Part shown: positions 4,943 through 6,263 of the stretch, in pieces
Layout: every line of letters begins with the position of its first letter
Numbering within the stretch: the stretch's first letter is position 1
DNA from: Chthoniobacterales bacterium
GTDB taxonomy: Bacteria > Verrucomicrobiota > Verrucomicrobiia > Chthoniobacterales > UBA10450
Length of the DNA: 6,263 nt
Assembly: GCA_013812515.1 (NCBI GenBank)
Contig: JACCTI010000225.1
Coordinates: forward strand, 1-6,263
Reading direction: 5' to 3'
Position numbers and translations under genes: made by a program
Notes under the pieces: generated by a model
Databases searched by the model: none
What the model saw: the letters and a program-made list of their open reading frames with translations, nothing else
Told to the model about the DNA's origin: nothing

Positions 4943-6263
4943 ATGAGCACCGTGACCGCTGTTCTCGATGAAGTGATGGAAATTGTCTCGCCGCAGGAAA
5001 ATTCTGCCCCGGCGATCCTTTCCGGCATTCCGGAAAACCAAGGGGGGGATCTGCCTGATTGGTTCCGGGCTCGGCAAGAGCAAGCCTGGGCGCGATTCGC
5101 CGCGCTTCCGATGCCGACGCGTAAAGATCAGCCGTGGCGCTTCTCGAATGTGAACGCGCTCGATCTCACGCCGTTTGTCTTGGGTGAATCCCCGGATGAA
5201 GGCGAACGTCGCCGCATACTGGAGCGATCAGTCTCGCTCGATAACGTCGCGGGACGCCTGATTTACGCGGACGATCACCTGCTTCGACGCGATCCGCTCC
5301 CGGAGAAGCTCCGGCAGCTCGGTGTTGTCCTGAAACCGCTCGAGCGGGGCCTGATCGAGCACGAAGATCTTTTCCGCCAACACTTCATGGCGCAACCCGC
5401 CGAGCTCGGCTCCGCGAAGTTTGCCGCTCTGCATGAAGCGCTCGCGAAGTCCGGAACGTTAATCTACGTGCCGCGCGGTGTGGAAGTAGAGCTGCCGATC
5501 GAGGTCTTTCATTGGCTCAGCAGCGAGAACGCGTCCATCTTTCCTCACACGCTCCTTATCGCTGACGAGCTTTCGAAGATCATCGTCGTCGAGCATTTCC
5601 GGTCGGCACGCGATGACCGGCGCGGCTTTGCCTGCGGGGTGAACGACCTCGTTCTTGGTCGGGGCGCGAAGGTCACCTACGTTTGTGTGCAGAACTGGGG
5701 AGAGAACGTTCTCTCGGTGCAGATGAACGCGACCAAGGCAGAGCGCGACGCTTCTGCCATGAGTCTGAATGTGCACCTCGGCGGCGCGTATTCACGCTTC
5801 GAAAGTCTGAGCCGTCTCACAGGCGAGGGCGCACGAAGCGATCTCCTCGCGGTCTCTGTCGCCGATGGCGCGCAGGAATTCGACGCCCGGACTCTGCAGG
5901 ATCATGTCTCCCCGCACACAACAAGCGATCTTCTCTACAAAAATTCGTTAGGCGGCCGCTCGAGAAACACCTTTGGCGGGTTGATTCGCGTCGAACCGCA
6001 CGCGCACTTCACTGACGCTTATCAGACAGTTCGCAGCCTTCTTCTCAGCGACGACGCGGAGGCGAACTCAATGCCCGGACTGGAGATTCTGGCGGACAAC
6101 GTCAAATGCAGCCACGGCGCTACTTCCGGCCAGCTCAACGAAGAAGAGCTTTTCTATCTGCTCGCTCGGGGAATTCCAAAGCCAGTTGCTCATCAGTTGC
6201 TCGTCACTGGCTTTCTCAACGAAGTGATCGAGCGCCTCAAGCAGCCTTTGGTCGCTGCAAAGG
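4943..6263 (+). CDS. sufD: SufD, Fe-S cluster assembly subunit (3' end cut by the window)
   Basis: SufD is the SufB paralogue that completes SufBC2D and is needed for iron acquisition during cluster building. The frame is open from ATG 4943 to the window end, giving 440 codons with no stop reached; the true C-terminus should be very near. The N-terminal helical region contains LPMPTRKDQPWRFSNV (55-70), the common P-T-x-x-x-E/Q-x-W-R-(F/Y)-(S/T) stretch. The beta-helix core has LIYVPRGVEVELPIEV (173-188). The conserved end has FGGLIRVEPHAHFTDAYQ (344-361), LLLSDDAEANSMPGLEI (366-382) and KCSHGATSGQLNEEELFYL (388-406). Cys389 and His391 correspond to E. coli Cys358 and His360, the latter important for assembly. 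ATG 4943 is the first start codon after the in-frame TGA at 4886. There is no Shine-Dalgarno motif; the leader just before it is pyrimidine-rich. Codons 34-36 contain a run of seven G (5042-5048). Confidence 0.95.
   Translation, partial: MSTVTAVLDEVMEIVSPQENSAPAILSGIPENQGGDLPDWFRARQEQAWARFAALPMPTRKDQPWRFSNVNALDLTPFVLGESPDEGERRRILERSVSLDNVAGRLIYADDHLLRRDPLPEKLRQLGVVLKPLERGLIEHEDLFRQHFMAQPAELGSAKFAALHEALAKSGTLIYVPRGVEVELPIEVFHWLSSENASIFPHTLLIADELSKIIVVEHFRSARDDRRGFACGVNDLVLGRGAKVTYVCVQNWGENVLSVQMNATKAERDASAMSLNVHLGGAYSRFESLSRLTGEGARSDLLAVSVADGAQEFDARTLQDHVSPHTTSDLLYKNSLGGRSRNTFGGLIRVEPHAHFTDAYQTVRSLLLSDDAEANSMPGLEILADNVKCSHGATSGQLNEEELFYLLARGIPKPVAHQLLVTGFLNEVIERLKQPLVAAK

Noticed and set aside
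5952..5964. GCGGCCGCTCGAG, adjoining NotI and XhoI sites that look like a cloning-vector polylinker
   Set aside because: It is in frame within the conserved SufD segment LGGRSRNTFGG, with homology continuing on both sides, so it is natural coding sequence rather than vector contamination.
1..6263. CRISPR array, tRNA or rRNA gene, transposase, toxin-antitoxin or defence genes
   Set aside because: Looked for on both strands; no repeat-spacer pattern, RNA gene signature or such protein was found.

Overview
The window is bacterial chromosomal DNA, densely coded and moderately GC-rich. Its clear centre is a SUF iron-sulfur cluster assembly operon on the + strand (about 1865 to beyond 6263). The most likely source is Verrucomicrobiota, possibly a soil Chthoniobacterales-like lineage. 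This is an inference from a DUF5069 protein, the mostly Shine-Dalgarno-poor starts and the overall protein character; no rRNA or other marker in the window proves it.

Layout. Positions 1-276 hold the C-terminal end of a Fes/IroE-like esterase. Facing it on the - strand is a complete short-chain dehydrogenase/reductase (437-1186). Diverging from that is a DUF5069 gene (main reading frame 1379-1744) whose conserved N-terminus lies in another frame at 1320-1382, so the gene is split by an apparent one-base frameshift. The suf operon follows: sufC (ATPase, 1865-2629), sufB (scaffold, 2642-4051), a membrane-anchored SIMPL/DUF541 protein (4066-4797) and sufD (4943 to the window edge, cut just before its end).

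SufB, SufC and SufD form the SufBC2D complex that builds Fe-S clusters, and all the key residues looked for are present. The SIMPL protein is an unexpected guest between sufB and sufD. Immediately after it lies a degenerate second copy of the last 36 bases of sufB, still ending in EGSVG-stop. The SIMPL gene is therefore bracketed by direct repeats of the sufB 3' end, which points to insertion by duplication or recombination into an ancestral sufC-sufB-sufD operon. A long imperfect hairpin (4859-4926) fills the gap between this remnant and sufD.

No tRNA, rRNA, CRISPR array, transposase or recognisable insertion sequence was seen. No stretch over 300 bases lacks a gene.
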